This document shows positions 1 through 5,879 of a stretch of 11,506 bases of DNA, one piece after another. The DNA is taken from contig JAHFAA010000083.1 of NCBI GenBank assembly GCA_023250775.1, forward strand, positions 1 to 11,506, given 5' to 3'. Source of the stretch: Bdellovibrionales bacterium. GTDB taxonomy: Bacteria; Bdellovibrionota; Bacteriovoracia; Bacteriovoracales; Bacteriovoracaceae. The notes under the pieces were generated by a model. It searched no databases. It worked only from the letters and a program-made list of their open reading frames with translations, and was not told the DNA's origin. The translations under genes and the position numbers were made by a program. Within the stretch, counting starts at the first letter, position 1. Every line of letters starts with the position of its first letter.

Positions 1-72
1 AACGGGGGTCGCAGACTAGCGCAGCTAAAAATCTCGGGATTTTATGTGGGAAGACTACACTCTCTTAATATT
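1..72 (+). repeat. Dispersed repeat, copy 1 (cut by window edge)
   Basis: The 54-nt core (19-72) starts GCGCAGCTAAAAATC and ends CTCTTAATATT, and recurs almost identically at 828-881 and 3018-3071. The preceding bases AACGGGGGTCGCAGACTA match the left extension of copy 4, with one extra G, so the copy very probably continues off the left edge. Similarity to the other copies stops right after AATATT at position 72. Gene A starts 20 nt further on. Inside the core, AAAATC and GATTTT form a small 6-bp hairpin. Confidence 0.9.
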
Positions 73-91
73 AAAAATGGAAGCGTGAAAA

Positions 92-826
92 ATGCATTCG
101 CGATGGAAATACATTGTAATTAGTCTTAGTGCTCTGGTGGGAATATTTCTTTTTTTTTCTTTGAAGGGCAATCGCGATTTAACTTCTCTCCTCACAGATA
201 ATCCCGAGGTAACTGAGAACAAAGGTGAGTCTACATCAAACCCCAAGCCGCAACCACCTGTTTTAGGGAGGCCCACAACCCCTGAGCCTACAACGGCAAC
301 CGTGAAGGCCACGATTGATTCCGATCAATCATCTTTGGAGTCGGGATTGAGCGAGGGGCATCAAGTTGTCGAAGTCAGGAAAGACTCTCTGGGCCGAGAA
401 GTCATTATGGAAGCCCCTTCTAACCCGGAGGAAAGGCAGCTGTCCAAGGAAGAGGCAGCCGAACATGATAAAAAACTTTTAAAGCAGCTGGAAGAAGCAG
501 AGCGCTTGTGGCGCAAGGAAGTTGACCAGCTTTTTGCCCCTAGCACTCCAGAGCTGAGGCGATTAAAAAGTGAATACCTCAAAATGCGAGAGGAGTTTGT
601 CAACAATCAGTTTAAGAACCTAGCCCCCCCGACCACCGATGAGGAAAAAAATAAGTTAATGAAGATGTCAGTGGATGAGATTGAGTCGTATCAGAAGTAC
701 GTTCAGGATTATGACGATCGCTTGCGCAATCTTCTGGGCGAAGAGCTTTTTGCCAAATATTTGAAGAGAAGAAATGCATTTATGCAAAAGGCCTTTACGG
801 AACATCGCCAGCCCATTGAATTCTAA
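92..826 (+). CDS. Membrane-anchored coiled-coil hypothetical protein (gene A)
   Basis: This 244-residue protein belongs to no family I recognise. One hydrophobic segment near the N-terminus (about residues 8-23) follows a short basic stretch, so it reads as an uncleaved signal anchor or a signal peptide. Residues about 40-75 are rich in Pro, Thr and Ser and look like a flexible linker. From about residue 110 to the end it is highly charged (Glu/Lys/Arg) and probably mostly helical, with heptad-like stretches around 115-165. The likely arrangement is a periplasmic helical domain tethered to the inner membrane; the topology is inferred. The ATG at 92 is preceded by GGAAG (79-83), a plausible ribosome binding site. 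The gene lies between repeat copies 1 and 2, and its stop codon is 1 nt from the start of copy 2. It is the only plus-strand gene in the repeat array. Confidence 0.72.
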   Translation: MHSRWKYIVISLSALVGIFLFFSLKGNRDLTSLLTDNPEVTENKGESTSNPKPQPPVLGRPTTPEPTTATVKATIDSDQSSLESGLSEGHQVVEVRKDSLGREVIMEAPSNPEERQLSKEEAAEHDKKLLKQLEEAERLWRKEVDQLFAPSTPELRRLKSEYLKMREEFVNNQFKNLAPPTTDEEKNKLMKMSVDEIESYQKYVQDYDDRLRNLLGEELFAKYLKRRNAFMQKAFTEHRQPIEF

Positions 827-827
827 A

Positions 828-881
828 GCGCAGCTAAAAATCTCGGGATTTTATGTGGGCAGATTACACTCTCTTAATATT
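828..881 (+). repeat. Dispersed repeat, copy 2 (54-nt core only)
   Basis: This copy contains only the core, from GCGCAGCT to CTTAATATT, with none of the left extension seen in copies 1, 4 and 5. It follows the TAA of gene A after a single A, and ends 10 nt before the stop codon of gene B, which reads the other way. The repeat therefore separates two convergent genes with almost no other sequence. Confidence 0.92.
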
Positions 882-891
882 ATCCAATACG

Positions 892-2037
892 TCAGCGAGC
901 GACACAACGAAAGGAAGCACTTTTTCTTTCAAAGATGTAATCTAACTTGCCGGTGCTTCCATTGATTACCCAATAGTAGTTAAAGTCTTGAACACGTTTT
1001 CCTGTTGAAGTCCAGAACCAGTGGTTCATATTCGGAAGCTCCGCCCCCATCCCGTTCTGATAGGAATCATTAAATTCTTTTTTAGTGGGAAGTCTCCATG
1101 GAAGTTCAAGCAGTCCGTTAGAGGGTTCACCCGATTGGCAAATTCGACTTCCTAAAAATTGCAGATAGTCCTGGTTATGCGTATCGGCCCAAATCAGATC
1201 GCTTTTTGTGTCTTTCCACACTTCCACATAATACTTTGTCCTTGTGACAAGAACGAAGTTCCCATGTGTTGAGGAATCGAGATAGGAACAATCTTTAATC
1301 CTTTCCTCGATGGTGCCAGTGAAACCACATGGTCGCTTGGTGTTGGGATCAAACTGTTTCAAAACAGTATACATGAATTGAGTTTTGATCTTTTCAGACT
1401 CGTCGGCACTATTGGTTAAATTTGTATCAACAACAGTTAGTTTATCCTCTGTGATGAATTCAATTACAGAATCAATTTCTTGATTAACCTTTCTGACCGC
1501 CTCATCCAACCCCGCATCTCCTGTCCATCCAAGAAATTTTTCCAGAGATATTTTTTGCTTGAGATATTCTTCTTTAGGGCCATAGGCCGCAATAAAGGCG
1601 TTAACGCGATCGAGTTCAAATTGTAATTTTTCGACTTCTTCAATGGCCACTTCACCTCCTTGGCGATAATGTTTCACTTGCTCAGGGGTAAGTGGTTTCA
1701 AAATTTCTAGATTATCTGTATTAACTAAATTTTTTAAAGCTTGTTTAAAAGATTCCAATGGCACTTCATTCCATTTCCCCTGACAGCGGCTTCGCGCCTC
1801 GCCAGGAGTTGCGCCTAAATCAACGTGCCGGCCACAATTTTTGACGACAACATTTTGTCCAAACCTATGATAAAGAAAAACTTCCCCATCGGGGACCGCC
1901 ACTCCCACGTCCCCAATTAACAAGGGCGAAACAGTCGAGATTACTCCCATGGATGAGGGAGAACGTGTTGAACTTGGATGTGAGCATCCAATGGCGAGAA
2001 TCAATACAGAAACCAAACAAACATCGTTGAATTTCAT
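892..2037 (-). CDS. Lipoprotein with C-terminal DUF1566/Lcl-like domain (gene B)
   Basis: This is a 381-residue predicted lipoprotein. Its N-terminus has a short hydrophobic signal ending in the lipobox A15-I-G-C18, so Cys18 would be lipidated and the protein exported to a membrane face. The middle (about 85-240) is charged and helical and not recognised. The C-terminal part (about 270-381) resembles the DUF1566/Lcl C-terminal domain: the VWKDTKSDLIWAD stretch (near 283), WRLPTKKEF (314-322), WFWTST (340-345) and a closing FRCVAR. In that family the LPT and WTS(T/S) motifs are typical, and Lcl-type domains are known in surface proteins including a Legionella adhesin; binding of host or matrix polymers is only a possibility here. 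The ATG at 2037 has AAGG seven nt upstream. The stop is 11 nt from repeat copy 2, so the gene is a cargo gene of the repeat array. Confidence 0.82.
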   Translation of the reverse strand: MKFNDVCLVSVLILAIGCSHPSSTRSPSSMGVISTVSPLLIGDVGVAVPDGEVFLYHRFGQNVVVKNCGRHVDLGATPGEARSRCQGKWNEVPLESFKQALKNLVNTDNLEILKPLTPEQVKHYRQGGEVAIEEVEKLQFELDRVNAFIAAYGPKEEYLKQKISLEKFLGWTGDAGLDEAVRKVNQEIDSVIEFITEDKLTVVDTNLTNSADESEKIKTQFMYTVLKQFDPNTKRPCGFTGTIEERIKDCSYLDSSTHGNFVLVTRTKYYVEVWKDTKSDLIWADTHNQDYLQFLGSRICQSGEPSNGLLELPWRLPTKKEFNDSYQNGMGAELPNMNHWFWTSTGKRVQDFNYYWVINGSTGKLDYIFERKSASFRCVAR

Positions 2038-2114
2038 AAGGTCGCCTTTACATCTGATGATATCAAAGACTTATCCAAAGGCCTATCGGGATAAATACCA
2101 ACACACTTGAGTAA

Positions 2115-2183
2115 GCGCAGCTAAAAATCAATCTTAAGAGAGTGTAATCTTCCCACATAAAATCCCGCAAAATTTAGCTGCGC
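2115..2183. repeat. Head-to-head repeat fragment forming an inverted repeat
   Basis: A 15-nt piece of the repeat core in forward orientation (GCGCAGCTAAAAATC, 2115-2129) directly abuts the right edge of inverted copy 3. The segment therefore begins GCGCAGCTAAA and ends TTTAGCTGCGC (2173-2183), a perfect 11-nt inverted pair enclosing about 47 nt. The simplest reading is two head-to-head copies, one mostly deleted. Nothing in it codes for protein. Confidence 0.85.
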
Positions 2184-2263
2184 ACCTTCGGCCAAGTCTT
2201 TATTTATTCCACCTAGATTCGCCCCTATAATGGTATTTATAGGGGCGAAAATGTGTGCTCAAT
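2130..2263 (-). repeat. Dispersed repeat, copy 3 (inverted, full-length, diverged)
   Basis: Read on the minus strand, this copy starts with TTGAGCACACATTTTC (shared with 3804-3819). It continues through a CCCCTATAA hairpin and a diverged middle that still keeps AATCT and GGAAT blocks, then the 54-nt core (2130-2183). At 134 nt it is close to the roughly 136 nt predicted for an undeleted copy 5, which supports one element of about 135 nt. In the core the usual AAAAATCTCGGG reads AAATTTTGCGGG and AATATT reads AAGATT. Its left edge (2263) lies 21 nt from the stop codon of gene C. Confidence 0.8.
2221..2246. repeat. Perfect 10-bp hairpin inside repeat copy 3
   Basis: GCCCCTATAA (2221-2230) and TTATAGGGGC (2237-2246) are exact reverse complements separated by TGGTAT. 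The equivalent part of copy 5 (3821-3844) forms a similar but imperfect hairpin (CCCCTATAATA against TATTATACGG), so the structure belongs to the repeat. No T-run follows on either strand, so it is not a typical intrinsic terminator. Confidence 0.8.
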
Positions 2264-2284
2264 TTGTCCTACACTTCTTTTACC

Positions 2285-2767
2285 TTATGGTTTTTCGTCT
2301 GTAAGCTTTAGTTCGCAGCGAGTTTTTTTGACTTCCATTTTCGCAAGATTGCCAGTTTCATAACGGGTACTTTTCTTACGATAAGACAATCCATCCTTTG
2401 TCTGGCGTAGCTTCCAAGTATAGGAGACGTGTTTATGATATCTGAGATCGTAAGAGACATGATACGAAAATCCATTTTTGGACATTTTGGGAGAGAATGT
2501 TCCTCCCATTTGGAAGTCAAATTTGTCGCAACGGTCTCCTGAACCATCGATAGATTCCAAGGTGAGGGAGTCATAATATGTCTGCGTGATACGCAAGCGT
2601 TGCCCTTGAGTCAGTGTGATTGTGCACCCGTCAAACGCACTTTGCAGTTGCAAATCGCATGTTTCTCCAGGCGCAATGTCGGCGATATAGACTCCAGAAA
2701 TATTTAGTCGGGCCTGGGCAACTGCTCCAATAAGGGACAGAGCAAACAGAATGACTCTTAAGCGCAT
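2285..2767 (-). CDS. Small secreted hypothetical protein (gene C)
   Basis: This 160-residue protein has a clear signal peptide: basic MRLR, a hydrophobic core, and a cleavage site after AQA at residue 19. The mature part begins RLNISGVY and looks beta-rich, with alternating hydrophobic and polar residues. It has four cysteines (37, 48, 80, 151), which could form two disulfides in the periplasm or outside the cell. The TGxY-like beginning and small size are reminiscent of lipocalin-like or META-type small exported beta domains, but I cannot assign a family. The ATG at 2767 is preceded by an excellent Shine-Dalgarno (GGAGG on the minus strand, 2774-2778). The gene sits between repeat copies 3 and 4, with its 3' end close to copy 3. 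Confidence 0.75.
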   Translation of the reverse strand: MRLRVILFALSLIGAVAQARLNISGVYIADIAPGETCDLQLQSAFDGCTITLTQGQRLRITQTYYDSLTLESIDGSGDRCDKFDFQMGGTFSPKMSKNGFSYHVSYDLRYHKHVSYTWKLRQTKDGLSYRKKSTRYETGNLAKMEVKKTRCELKLTDEKP

Positions 2768-2798
2768 GACAAACCTCCAACTAATTATTTTAATTGCA

Positions 2799-2807
2799 AT
2801 TATAGCA
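2799..2807 (-). promoter_or_regulatory. Extended -10 promoter for gene C
   Basis: On the minus strand the sequence reads TGCTATAAT, a consensus -10 hexamer with the TGn extension. It lies about 30 nt upstream of the ATG, with GGAGG in between. No good -35 is visible at the expected spacing, which is normal for extended -10 promoters. Nothing else recognisable lies between 2808 and 2950 except a GGTGCCAGGTTCTTTT stretch at 2921-2936. Confidence 0.5.
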
Positions 2808-2950
2808 TCGCCATATTTTTCTTCTTTTTAAGTTCATTGAATGTGTAAAAATGGGGAAGTGAGGCAAAAAAAAGTCACCATTCACGCCCAAATCTTGCGC
2901 AAAAACAGCTTGTTCATAAAGGTGCCAGGTTCTTTTCGTTAAGCAACTTA

Positions 2951-3071
2951 CTCCCTTATAACTTCTATCATGCGGTATAATCTTAACGGAATTATTGATG
3001 AACGGGGTCGCAGACTAGCGCAGCTAAAAATCTCGGGATTTTATGTGGGAAGATTACACTCACTTAATATT
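2951..3071 (+). repeat. Dispersed repeat, copy 4
   Basis: This copy starts CTCCCTTATAA and aligns without gaps to copy 5 through CGGTATAATCTTAACGG and ATTATTGATGAACGGGG. It then contains TCGCAGACTAGCGCAGCT, which copy 5 lacks, followed by the core to AATATT at 3071. The far-left GAGCACACATTTT block present in copies 3 and 5 is missing. The stop codon of the antitoxin gene is only 6 nt beyond its right edge. Confidence 0.92.
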
Positions 3072-3077
3072 GCTGAC

Positions 3078-3416
3078 TTATCCTGCCCTTTTCTTGGTTT
3101 TGTGCTCTATCGGCTCAACTGTGAGCCGCATCCCAAGAGCGCCAAAGATTTTGAAGATGGTGTCGAGTTTTGGATTTCCGTTTTTTGAAAGAGTGCGATA
3201 GAGGCTTTCTCTGGAAAGTCCGGCGTCCGCGGCAAACGCACTGAAGCCTCGTGCTTCGGCAATAGTTTTAAGCGTAATAAGAAGCGCTTCGGGAGAATCA
3301 GAATTTTCTTCGAGCGCTGCTTTTAGATAGTAATACTGCTCTTGCTCATCAGAGCGAAGACGTTCAATGAGAGAGTCGCGGTAATCAGTGTGAGGTGCCT
3401 TATTTTTTGTTGTCAT
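3078..3416 (-). CDS. HigA-like antitoxin of a type II toxin-antitoxin pair
   Basis: This 112-residue DNA-binding antitoxin matches the family annotated as 'putative addiction module antidote protein' (HigA-like, XRE-type HTH). Diagnostic blocks are YYYLKAALEE (28-37), then a helix-turn-helix over about 58-95 with GLSRESLYRTLSKNGNPKLD and ALGMRL near the end. The family neutralises the partner toxin and represses its own operon. I chose the ATG at 3416 because it has AAGGAG eight nt upstream and matches the usual family start; a longer open frame upstream lies inside the toxin gene. The start overlaps the 3' end of the toxin gene by 17 nt, giving the toxin-first order usual for HigBA-like modules. 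Together with the toxin it lies between repeat copies 4 and 5. Confidence 0.9.
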   Translation of the reverse strand: MTTKNKAPHTDYRDSLIERLRSDEQEQYYYLKAALEENSDSPEALLITLKTIAEARGFSAFAADAGLSRESLYRTLSKNGNPKLDTIFKIFGALGMRLTVEPIEHKTKKRAG

Positions 3417-3747
3417 GTGTTCGCTCCTTGTAATCAATCCAATATTCACGGGCCTTGGTGATATCGCGTTTCTGAGTGGATTTATCTCCCCCCGAAAAGA
3501 GTATGACAAAACTATCTTTCCACTTCGCGTAATAAATTCGAAATCCTGGGCCAATATCAAGCCGAAGCTCATAAAGGCCATCCCCAAGGGTTTTAAAATC
3601 TCCAAAGTGACCTGTCGCCACCCGATCAAGTCGGACCTGAACCCTCGCTCTATACATAGGATTCTTAAGGGCCAGAAGCCACGCCTCGAAGGGTTTTACC
3701 CCATTCGATTTAACGTAAAGCTTAAGTGTAATCTGACCTTTTTCCAT
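3400..3747 (-). CDS. RelE/ParE-superfamily (HigB-like) toxin
   Basis: This 115-residue protein fits the 'addiction module killer protein' branch of the RelE/ParE superfamily (phage Gp49/HigB-like), whose characterised relatives cleave mRNA on the ribosome. Visible signatures are PFEAWL (19-24), GLYELRLDIGPGFRIYY (57-73) with the conserved basic and aromatic residues of the core beta sheet, and LFSGGDKSTQ (83-92) followed by DI near the C-terminus. The length is normal and the gene looks intact. The ATG at 3747 has GGGGAG just upstream. It is the first gene of the toxin-antitoxin operon and is probably controlled by the palindrome at 3757-3778. Confidence 0.9.
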   Translation of the reverse strand: MEKGQITLKLYVKSNGVKPFEAWLLALKNPMYRARVQVRLDRVATGHFGDFKTLGDGLYELRLDIGPGFRIYYAKWKDSFVILFSGGDKSTQKRDITKAREYWIDYKERTHDNKK

Positions 3748-3756
3748 ATCTCCCCT

Positions 3757-3778
3757 AGTGTAGCCCAGAGGCTACACT
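3757..3778. promoter_or_regulatory. Palindromic operator of the toxin-antitoxin operon
   Basis: AGTGTAGCC (3757-3765) and GGCTACACT (3770-3778) are perfect reverse complements around CAGA. The site starts 9 nt upstream of the toxin ATG and covers the -10 and most of the spacer of the predicted promoter. HTH antitoxins usually bind such palindromes to repress their own operon, so this is the likely HigA-like binding site. The binding itself is inferred. Confidence 0.7.
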
Positions 3779-3786
3779 CCTGTCAA
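3757..3786 (-). promoter_or_regulatory. Promoter of the toxin-antitoxin operon
   Basis: On the minus strand there is a perfect -35 TTGACA (3781-3786), an 18-nt spacer, and a -10-like TACACT (3757-3762, 4 of 6 matches to TATAAT). The next strong element downstream is the toxin ribosome binding site. The operator palindrome overlaps the -10, the expected layout for autorepression. Confidence 0.6.
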
Positions 3787-3803
3787 TCAAAGGTAAGGAC
3801 GGA

Positions 3804-3921
3804 TTGAGCACACATTTTCTCCCCTATAATATCTATTATACGGTATAATCTTAACGGAATTATTGATGAACGGGGAAAAATCTCGGGATTTTATGTGGGA
3901 AGATTACACTCTCTTAATATT
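3804..3921 (+). repeat. Dispersed repeat, copy 5 (18-nt internal deletion)
   Basis: This copy begins TTGAGCACACATTTTC, shared with inverted copy 3. It continues with CTCCCCTATAATATC and the ACGGTATAATC stretch shared with copy 4, and ends at AATATT (3921). Relative to copy 4 it lacks exactly TCGCAGACTAGCGCAGCT. Its left part forms an imperfect AT-rich hairpin (TATAATA, TC, TATTATA, 3825-3840). The toxin-antitoxin promoter ends 17 nt to the left and the transposase gene ends 60 nt to the right. Confidence 0.9.
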
Positions 3922-3980
3922 TTACGGATTAGGTGCTCTTTTTTGGCGAAAATGGGCGTAGTTCGGCGCTGCTGGTTCGC

Positions 3981-5408
3981 TTAATTCATAAAAAACTCTT
4001 GATGATGTCTTTGATCTTCATCATGCCATTGGTTGGCATAGGCCAAGGGCGGGGCCCTCGGGGGTGATGGGGCGACGATTTCTATGGCGAAGCCAAGATG
4101 GGTCAGCATTTTTTTGATGATATGGGGATTGGTGATCTCGCAAACGTACTCGTATTTGTTTTTGCATTTTTCACATTGAAGGACTTCGCTCTTAAAGACG
4201 CGCTTCAAGAGTTCTGCCCATGGCGTGCGATATTCAATTCGTTCCGTTTCTCGCAGGGTCAGGCGTTTGCTTTTTTTCTTGTTAATAGAAAGACTGCGCT
4301 CGGCATGTCGGGGGGAGAAGACGCCGTGATAGCGAATAAGATTAATTCTCGGCGGCGGGATCAGAGAGATCAGGCGCTCTAAAAATTCTTCCTCGCTAAA
4401 CTTTAAATGAGTGGTGCCATCCTTCCAGGGATTTTTTAAGCGCCAAAGAATTTGTCCACTCTCCCCCCTTTCTACCCTATCCTTGGCGTAGGCAGGGCGG
4501 GCGACATAGCGGGCCAGACGTTCAAGGCCCTCGCGATTTTTTTTACCGATCTTTACATTGGCGTGAAGACTGAAACCTTCAAGGTAGCTCAGACATGGGC
4601 CTTGAGGTTCGGCCCACGTTCGTTCAAGAACTTTGCCAATTTGCGCGGGTTTTTGTCCTTTGTGATTTCCGAAAGACAGACGATTTTGCAGACTTCCGCC
4701 CATCAGCTGGTTGACACCAAGTTTTTCTTGATCGAGTTCAAAGTTTTCGTCTAATTCTTCTTTCCAATGTCCTCTCTTTTGCAGGGAGCGAATGATTCTG
4801 GTTTTAAGGCGATGGCATAAGAAGTGAACGTCCTCGTCTTGAATATGAATCGAGGTAAACTCCCCCATTTTCATCACCCCATCCATAAAAAGCATATGAA
4901 AATGAGGGTTCAAATTAACCGAGCCGCCGAAACGTTGGATGATTGTAACCGCTCCGGTTTTAGGAGAAATGATGCCGAGGCGTTTTGCTTTTTGCCGATA
5001 GTAGCTGCTGATGGCACGAACTGTAATTTCTAAAACCAGCGATTGAATTTTCGAATCGTAGGCCATGAGATAACGAAGTCGAAAGGGAAACGAGAGCACC
5101 CACTGCCTGACAGGAACTTCTTTAAAAATGTGATCAACCAGATGAGCGGCGGTATCAGACATTCTTCGTCCACCACAACGCGGGCAGAGCGTTCGCCCTT
5201 TGCAAGAAAAGGCCACGAGCTTTTCAGAATTGCAATGGTAGCAGTGCAGACGAATGAATCCTTGACTTAGAATCCCGCAGGAGAGAAAGCGTTGGCATTC
5301 TTTTTTTAAATAATGCGGAAGATGTCTTCCTTCCTCTTCGCGTTCGAGGAAGAAGGTCTGGTAATTTCTTGAGACGATCTGGTAATGAACTTCGCTGGTA
5401 ACACCCAT
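3981..5408 (-). CDS. IS91-family (HUH, Y2/Y1) transposase
   Basis: This 475-residue protein has the full IS91/IS801/ISCR architecture and a normal length. The N-terminal zinc-binding domain shows C44, CYHC (56-59), FSCKGR (67-72) and CPRC (75-78), followed by RRMSDTAAHLVD. The block LSFPFRLRY (105-113) is typical. The catalytic metal-binding HUH motif is HFH (169-171) within NLNPHFHMLF. The tyrosine region is LARYVARPAYA (298-308), with Y301 the probable nucleophile and Y307 a possible second. The C-terminus has CEKC (422-425) and the usual KKMLTHLGF. The family moves by one-ended, rolling-circle transposition from an origin end 3' of the gene, here the left side. No element ends or GTTC/CTTG-type target could be assigned, so the limits of the insertion sequence are unknown. 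Start codon and ribosome binding site lie in a hairpin (5407-5436). Confidence 0.95.
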   Translation of the reverse strand: MGVTSEVHYQIVSRNYQTFFLEREEEGRHLPHYLKKECQRFLSCGILSQGFIRLHCYHCNSEKLVAFSCKGRTLCPRCGGRRMSDTAAHLVDHIFKEVPVRQWVLSFPFRLRYLMAYDSKIQSLVLEITVRAISSYYRQKAKRLGIISPKTGAVTIIQRFGGSVNLNPHFHMLFMDGVMKMGEFTSIHIQDEDVHFLCHRLKTRIIRSLQKRGHWKEELDENFELDQEKLGVNQLMGGSLQNRLSFGNHKGQKPAQIGKVLERTWAEPQGPCLSYLEGFSLHANVKIGKKNREGLERLARYVARPAYAKDRVERGESGQILWRLKNPWKDGTTHLKFSEEEFLERLISLIPPPRINLIRYHGVFSPRHAERSLSINKKKSKRLTLRETERIEYRTPWAELLKRVFKSEVLQCEKCKNKYEYVCEITNPHIIKKMLTHLGFAIEIVAPSPPRAPPLAYANQWHDEDQRHHQEFFMN

Positions 5409-5436
5409 TTCCTCTGCTTATGCAAGCAAAGGAAAT
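5407..5436 (-). promoter_or_regulatory. Hairpin sequestering the transposase ribosome binding site
   Basis: In the transposase transcript, AUUUCCUUUGCUU pairs with AAGCAGAGGAAAU across a 4-nt loop. All 13 positions pair, one as a G-U wobble; the plus-strand version has a C-A mismatch there. The 3' arm holds the Shine-Dalgarno (AGAGGA) and the A and U of the AUG. Such structures are known in several insertion sequences to block translation, especially from read-through transcripts. Function here is inferred. Confidence 0.6.
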
Positions 5437-5473
5437 GTTTTGGAAAAATAAGTCGTGGAATCTTAACAGAGGG

Positions 5474-5641
5474 TTACTTTCTTGCTGGAAGCACGTCGCC
5501 GTTAGCGGCATAGTATTGAAACGTTTTGGAGGAAGATGGTTTGATGGTGAGAGCATTTCTGTTTTTAAGTTCTCCCCCACACAAATAGAGTAGCCAGGCG
5601 CTCATGGAGAGAAGGAAAAGGGTTTCAAAATCTAGCTTCAT
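5474..5641 (-). CDS. Possible small membrane protein, 55 aa
   Basis: A short open frame reads MKLDFETLFLLSMSAWLLYL and then a polar Ser/Lys-containing tail ending LPARK. It has one hydrophobic segment (about residues 7-23). The ATG at 5641 was preferred over two longer starts (ATG 5695, TTG 5725) because GAGGGG lies 5 nt upstream. No family is recognised. It could be a genuine single-pass small protein, a remnant of a gene cut by the nearby insertion sequence, or a chance frame. It reads in the same direction as the transposase and ends about 65 nt upstream of the transposase start. The rest of 5409-5879 shows no other coding signal that I can support. Confidence 0.35.
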   Translation of the reverse strand: MKLDFETLFLLSMSAWLLYLCGGELKNRNALTIKPSSSKTFQYYAANGDVLPARK

Positions 5642-5879
5642 CAAGCCCCTCGCAGGAAAGGATTTGAAGATAAGTTCCTTGCCAACTTCTTTCATATCGG
5701 ACTTTTTCGATCGCTTATTTAGCAAAATTTTGACCTATGAAAAACGGGGGCTTAGGCCACTTGATCTTTAACGAGCAACACTTCGAAGATGGTATCCCAT
5801 TTATTCCATTATTTATTTAAATGGCCTTCTACCGTACAATCTATCTCGATTCGCTTGAACCTCTGCCAAGGACTCTCGC

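Noticed and set aside
774..965. Plus-strand frame running through repeat copy 2
   Set aside because: It overlaps the ends of genes A and B and the repeat, and has no own ribosome binding site or recognisable sequence.
2918..2936. AAAGGTGCCAGGTTCTTTT, reminiscent of REP-like sequences linked to RAYT transposases
   Set aside because: It occurs once and has only a weak palindrome, so it cannot be supported as a repeat here.
2938..2944. GTTAAGC, which fits the integron attC core GTTRRRY, close to repeat copy 4
   Set aside because: The match is short, is not repeated at the other copies, and no partner RYYYAAC site or integrase gene was found, so the repeats cannot be called attC sites.
3417..3629. 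In-frame upstream extension of the antitoxin gene
   Set aside because: It lies entirely within the toxin gene in another frame; the family start and the Shine-Dalgarno both support the ATG at 3416.
1..3921. CRISPR array
   Set aside because: The repeats are too few, too long and separated by whole genes, and no cas gene is present.
3922..3980. Candidate origin end of the IS91-family element left of the transposase
   Set aside because: The stretch contains GTTC motifs but no convincing origin structure or target junction, so no element boundary was called.
5835..5840. TACAAT as a -10 for the aldo/keto reductase gene
   Set aside because: No acceptable -35 lies at the right distance and the sequence is AT-rich, so the match may be chance.
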